NCBI RefSeq assembly: GCF_006569185.2
Contig: NZ_VIGC02000014.1
Location: 81,625-145,624 of the forward strand
DNA length: 64,000 nt
Source: Litorilinea aerophila
Lineage (GTDB): Bacteria > Chloroflexota > Anaerolineae > Caldilineales > Caldilineaceae
Reading direction: 5' to 3'
A program made the position numbers and the translations under genes. Of this stretch, positions 60,936-64,000 are shown piece by piece (within the stretch, counting starts at the first letter, position 1; every line of letters starts with the position of its first letter). Under the pieces are notes generated by a model. That model did no database searches. It was not told the DNA's origin and saw only the letters and a list, made by a program, of their open reading frames with translations.

Positions 60936-60964
60936 AGTATAACGTCCGTAGGATCCAGCGTCAA
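60936..60964 (-). promoter_or_regulatory. promoter of the GH3-like gene
   Basis: Minus strand TTGACG (60959-60964), 17 nt, TATACT (60936-60941), with about 15 nt to the ATG at 60920. Back to back with the lepB promoter. Confidence 0.7.
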
Positions 60965-61020
60965 GCGGGGCGGCGTCCCCATTCTGGGGCCATGCATCCT
61001 TTTGTCCTTGGGTAGACCAT

Positions 61021-61049
61021 TTGGATAAACGTCTTTTCGCCGTTATACT
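61021..61049 (+). promoter_or_regulatory. promoter of lepB
   Basis: TTGGAT (61021-61026), 17 nt, TATACT (61044-61049). Leader about 50 nt. Confidence 0.6.
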
Positions 61050-61107
61050 TGAGGATAATTTTGGATCATGTTCAAGGTGATGTTTGCACGGGTGATCCTA
61101 CGAAGCC

Positions 61108-61836
61108 ATGAACGATTTTTTGCCCTCCCCCTCGGATCCACACTTCGACCCGGAACGTCCTGGGGTTGACCCTGGGCGCCAGCGCTCCTACCCTTTCAGC
61201 CAACAGAGTCCGGGTCAACCCGATGAGAGCGATCCCACCATCCCGGCGGATTCCCCGTGGAGGATCCGGGAGGCCGCTGCCGACCGGGAAGCCCTGGCGG
61301 CTTCAGCGCCGGTCCCACCCTGGCGGCTCCTCCTGCGGGAAACGCTTCAGGTGATCTTGCCGGCCCTGGCGCTGGCCCTGGTGGTCCACCTGTTCTTCGC
61401 CCAGGCCACCATCGTCTACGGCCAGAGCATGGAGCCCAACCTTTCCGAGCGCCAGCGCCTGATCATCGACAAGTTCAGCTACCATTTTCATCCCCCCCGC
61501 CGCAACGACATCGTGGTGATTGACCTGCCGGGCATGGAAGAGATGCTGGTCAAGCGGATCGTAGGCCTGCCCGGGGAGACCATCGAGATCCGCAAAGGGG
61601 TGGTCTTTGTCAACGGCGAACCCCTGGCCGAGCCCTTTCCCCATGACCTGGGATACCAGAGCCTGCCGCCCGTGGTCCTGGGGCCCCTGAGCTACTTCGT
61701 CCTGGGAGATAACCGGGAAAATAGCAACGACAGCCGCTCCTTTGGGCCGGTGAAGCGGGAATACATTGTGGGCCGGGTCTGGCTGCGCTACTGGCCTCTC
61801 AACCAACTGAAATACTTCCCCTCGAATCCTTCATGA
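61108..61836 (+). CDS. lepB: signal peptidase I
   Basis: 242 aa. Removes signal peptides from exported proteins at the outer face of the membrane. A 70-residue Pro/Asp/Ser-rich cytoplasmic N-terminus precedes one TM helix (about 78-98). Catalytic Ser107 in VYGQSMEPN and Lys149 in LVKRIVGLPGE, with NRENSNDSRSFGPV later. Stop overlaps the ATG of the AI-2E/HAD gene (ATGA, 61833-61836). Confidence 0.95.
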   Translation: MNDFLPSPSDPHFDPERPGVDPGRQRSYPFSQQSPGQPDESDPTIPADSPWRIREAAADREALAASAPVPPWRLLLRETLQVILPALALALVVHLFFAQATIVYGQSMEPNLSERQRLIIDKFSYHFHPPRRNDIVVIDLPGMEEMLVKRIVGLPGETIEIRKGVVFVNGEPLAEPFPHDLGYQSLPPVVLGPLSYFVLGDNRENSNDSRSFGPVKREYIVGRVWLRYWPLNQLKYFPSNPS

Positions 61837-63608
61837 GCTCCAGACGCTGGAGTACGCTCACCAAGATCATCGTCATCTCCACGTTGGCCATCCTGGCCAT
61901 TGTGCTCTTGGTGACCTTCCGAGAAATGATTCCACCCACGGTGGTGGCTTTCCTGTTGGCCTTCATCCTCAGCTATCCGGTCAACTGGATTCAGCGGACC
62001 ACCGGATGGGCCCGGGGGACCGCGGTGACGGTCATCTACATCATCCTGCTGGCCCTGGTGGCGCTGATGCCTGCTCTCCTCATCCCCCGCTCGGCGGAGC
62101 TCTTCCTCTCCCTGCAGGCAGCCCTGGAAGACCTGGTGACCAGCCTGCAGACGGCCTCGGCGGGCCCTTTGCTGGTGTTGGGCAACTATCGTCTCTCCCT
62201 GGATACCGTGCTCCAGGAGGCCGGCAACGTCCTGCAGAACGTTCTCATCCTGGCCACCACCAATCCCATGTCCATCGCCCGGGGGGTAACGGCCGGGGTG
62301 CTGACAGTGGTGTACGTGCTGGTCTTGAATTTCTGGCTGCTGAAGGATCTGCACAAGCTTCAGCGCCTGATCTACGAGCAGATCCCGGCCGACTACCAGG
62401 AGGACGTCCGCCGGCTGGCCCAGTCGTTGGGGGAAGTCTGGCATGCCTTCCTGCGGGGGCAGCTGGTGCTGGGGCTGGTGGTGGGGCTGATGACCTGGAT
62501 CGCGCTGGCCATTGTGGGGATGCCCAACGCCGGTGGCCTGGCGTTGCTGGCCGGCGTCATGGAGTTCCTGCCCACCATCGGGCCGGGCATCAGCGGCACC
62601 ATCGGCACTGCGGTGGCCCTCTTTTCCGGTTCGACCTGGATGCCCGTGGGCAACATCACCTTTGCCCTGGTGGTCATGGCCATCTACATCGTCATCACCC
62701 AGATCGAGAGCGTCTACCTGATCCCCCGGCTGGTGGGGGGGCGGGTCCAGCTCCACCCGGCCGTGACCTTCGTGGGCATCATCAACGGCGCCATGGTCTT
62801 TGGCGTGTTGGGTGTGTTGCTGGCCACGCCCACCATCGCCAGTGCCCGCATCCTCCTTTCCTACGTCTACCGCAAGTTGCTGGACCTGGAACCCTTTGAG
62901 CCCATCCAGCCCCTGCAGCCCGGGGTCCGCATTCCCGGCCTGATTGCCGGCCGCAAGATCGAGGCCGTCATCTTCGACCTGGACGGCACCCTGGCGCCGC
63001 TGGATTGGCGGGCCTGCCACTGGGCAGCCCAACACCTGACCTGGCTGGACCGGCTGGTGCCACCGGTACGGCGGAGCTACCTGGCCCGCCGCGCCATGAT
63101 CCTCCTGGAAGGGTTCATCAATTTTCTCATCAACCAGCTGCGCCACCTCAACCTGCAACAGGACCTGGCCCGCCTCTCCCCACTGCTGGACAGCCTGCGG
63201 GGCTATCCACCGGCGGCCGACCTGCGGCCCTTTCCCGGTGTGGCCGAGACCCTGGCCCAGCTCGCCACCCATTACCGGCTGGTCCTGGTTTCTACCCGCA
63301 GCCGGCAGGAAATTGAGCAGTTCCTGAACCAGGGCGATCTGGACCCGAATCTGTTCCAACTGGTGATCGGCCGGGAAGATGTGCGGAACCTGTTGCCCCA
63401 CAGCGAAGCCCTGTTGGCCGCCGCCCAACATCTGCAGCTGGAGCCCGATCAGATCCTGGTGGTCAGCGATACCGACATCAACCTCCGTTCGGCACGGGCC
63501 GCCCAGATGGCCACGGCAGGGGTTCTGTGTGGCCTGGGCGAAGCCCAGGATCTGGCGGAGGCGGACCTGGTCCTCTCCTCGCTCCTGGAACTGACCGAGT
63601 GGCTCTAA
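61833..63608 (+). CDS. AI-2E family transporter fused to a HAD hydrolase
   Basis: 591 aa. Residues 1-355 are a PerM/YdiK/AI-2E family permease with about eight hydrophobic segments and the signature VMEFLPTIGPGISGTIGTAV; YLIPRLVGGRVQLHPAVTFV precedes the last helices. The remainder (from about 373) is a HAD hydrolase: nucleophile Asp382 and Asp384 in IFDLDGTLAPLDW, FPGVAETLAQLATHYRLVLV, and a C-terminal VVSDTDINLRSARAAQMATA. One uninterrupted frame covers both parts, so the fusion is real here and not a sequencing join unless a frameshift is hidden. ATGA overlap with lepB. Confidence 0.85.
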   Translation: MSSRRWSTLTKIIVISTLAILAIVLLVTFREMIPPTVVAFLLAFILSYPVNWIQRTTGWARGTAVTVIYIILLALVALMPALLIPRSAELFLSLQAALEDLVTSLQTASAGPLLVLGNYRLSLDTVLQEAGNVLQNVLILATTNPMSIARGVTAGVLTVVYVLVLNFWLLKDLHKLQRLIYEQIPADYQEDVRRLAQSLGEVWHAFLRGQLVLGLVVGLMTWIALAIVGMPNAGGLALLAGVMEFLPTIGPGISGTIGTAVALFSGSTWMPVGNITFALVVMAIYIVITQIESVYLIPRLVGGRVQLHPAVTFVGIINGAMVFGVLGVLLATPTIASARILLSYVYRKLLDLEPFEPIQPLQPGVRIPGLIAGRKIEAVIFDLDGTLAPLDWRACHWAAQHLTWLDRLVPPVRRSYLARRAMILLEGFINFLINQLRHLNLQQDLARLSPLLDSLRGYPPAADLRPFPGVAETLAQLATHYRLVLVSTRSRQEIEQFLNQGDLDPNLFQLVIGREDVRNLLPHSEALLAAAQHLQLEPDQILVVSDTDINLRSARAAQMATAGVLCGLGEAQDLAEADLVLSSLLELTEWL

Positions 63609-63770
63609 CCGCTTCCGGTTCCCTCCCCGCCCGCCTGGCGTTCCAATCTCCTTGTCGTCCCCCTGCCGAATCGTCCACAAAGTGGGCAGAAGGGAAGCCT
63701 GCTTGCTATCTGGTGCTCGAGAAAAGCATAGACTGGATCCGGAGCAGATTGCAGCGTTCGATTCCTTGTC

Positions 63771-63847
63771 CAGTCTGGCGTACGTACCACGGCAGAAATT
63801 CCGAGTGCCCTCTGGGCGCACTCCCTCTGGTGGATACGATCGGCGAA
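63771..63847. repeat. palindromic interspersed element (CGGCAGAAATTC end), copy 2, truncated
   Basis: Inverted relative to copy 1. The left arm CGGCAGAAATTC (63791-63802) and the centre are intact, but the right arm stops at CGGCGAA (63847), where the 28-bp tandem array begins. Confidence 0.7.
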
Positions 63848-64000
63848 GCCGCGGGCCAGAGGCCCGATCGGTTAAGCCGCGGGCCAGAGGCCCGATCGGT
63901 TAAGCCGCGGGCCAGAGGCCCGATCGGTTAAGCCGCGGGCCAGAGGCCCGATCGGTTAAGCCGCGGGCCAGAGGCCCGATCGGTTAAGCCGCGGGCCAGA
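63848..64000. repeat. 28-bp tandem repeat array, continuing past the window
   Basis: Units start at 63848, 63876, 63904, 63932, 63960 and 63988 (last one cut by the window end) and are identical. Each has GGGCC-AGA-GGCCC as a hairpin and the palindromes CCGCGG and CGATCG. Units abut without spacers, so it is a minisatellite, not a CRISPR array. Unit length 28 is not a multiple of 3. The hairpin core resembles the REP hairpins in this window. Confidence 0.9.

Noticed and set aside
63848..64000. CRISPR array
   Set aside because: 28-bp length is right for a repeat, but the units abut with no spacers and no cas genes are present.

Overview
The window is high-GC bacterial chromosome with about 53 protein genes, one tRNA and no phage, plasmid or IS transposase. 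Gene content (dnaX-ybaB-recR, a methylmalonyl-CoA mutase large subunit as a separate protein, mevalonate kinase, WD/Reg_prop-type propeller proteins, STAND/TPR ATPase, CIRCE-controlled groESL) and protein style point to a Chloroflexota member, probably a Caldilineae/Litorilinea-like organism. That placement is inference from protein resemblance, not a database result.

Layout. 1-179: short hairpins (REP-like). 180-1268 (-): BMP-type lipoprotein. 1600-6206 (+): class I aldolase followed by translationally coupled hydantoinase/oxoprolinase A and B subunits. 6838-11071 (+): two extracytoplasmic beta-propeller proteins. 11120-18734 (+): glycogen-type glycosyltransferase, ThiF/MoeB E1-like enzyme, GlgB, a REC-histidine kinase hybrid and NagA. 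18735-19354: a roughly 240-bp tandem repeat full of hairpins. 19355-29656 (-): queG-dnaX-ybaB-recR, then methylmalonyl-CoA mutase and epimerase, a MIP18/DUF59 protein, a membrane-anchored Mrr-type nuclease, GDPD, a class V aminotransferase and mevalonate kinase. 29855-30838 (+): lipoprotein. 30936-35536 (-): dedA-like, yqeY, pgpH, ybeY, dgkA. 35734-37461 (-): arylsulfatase, divergent from obgE and nadD (+). 39711-41021 (-): S41 protease, divergent from a response regulator and rex (+). rsmG (-) is divergent from mntR/ideR and a NUDIX gene (+). 45665-56803 (-): infA, rpsU, rpsA, an HD protein, groES-groEL, a STAND/TPR ATPase with a small NAD-binding-like partner, a DASS transporter and a TPR protein. 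Then tRNA-Arg(CCG), a single-domain response regulator, a degenerate GH3-like membrane protein (-), lepB and an AI-2E transporter/HAD fusion (+), and finally a 28-bp tandem array running off the window end.

The clearest regulatory architecture: a perfect TTGACA-N17-TATAAT promoter overlapped by an 18-bp palindrome before mntR; CIRCE before groES; good sigma70-type promoters before rpsA, rpsU, dedA, lepB, the GH3-like gene and the tRNA; and four genes (dnaX, obgE, rsmG, TPR protein) whose -10 box lies 6-8 nt before the start codon, suggesting leaderless mRNAs.

The main unexplained structure is repeat DNA: (i) hairpins with a 5' GTAG and a pyrimidine loop but variable stems, as in REP sequences mobilised by RAYT transposases; (ii) a palindromic element with CGGCAGAAATTC ends, present three times; (iii) elements bounded by GGTGCGTC/GACGCACC; (iv) the 28-bp array, which begins exactly inside one copy of (ii). 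No obviously new multi-gene defence or biosynthetic system was found. The best protein oddities are the AI-2E/HAD fusion, the GH3-like protein lacking its catalytic residues, the S41 protease lacking its usual lysine, and the ThiF enzyme embedded in the glycogen operon.
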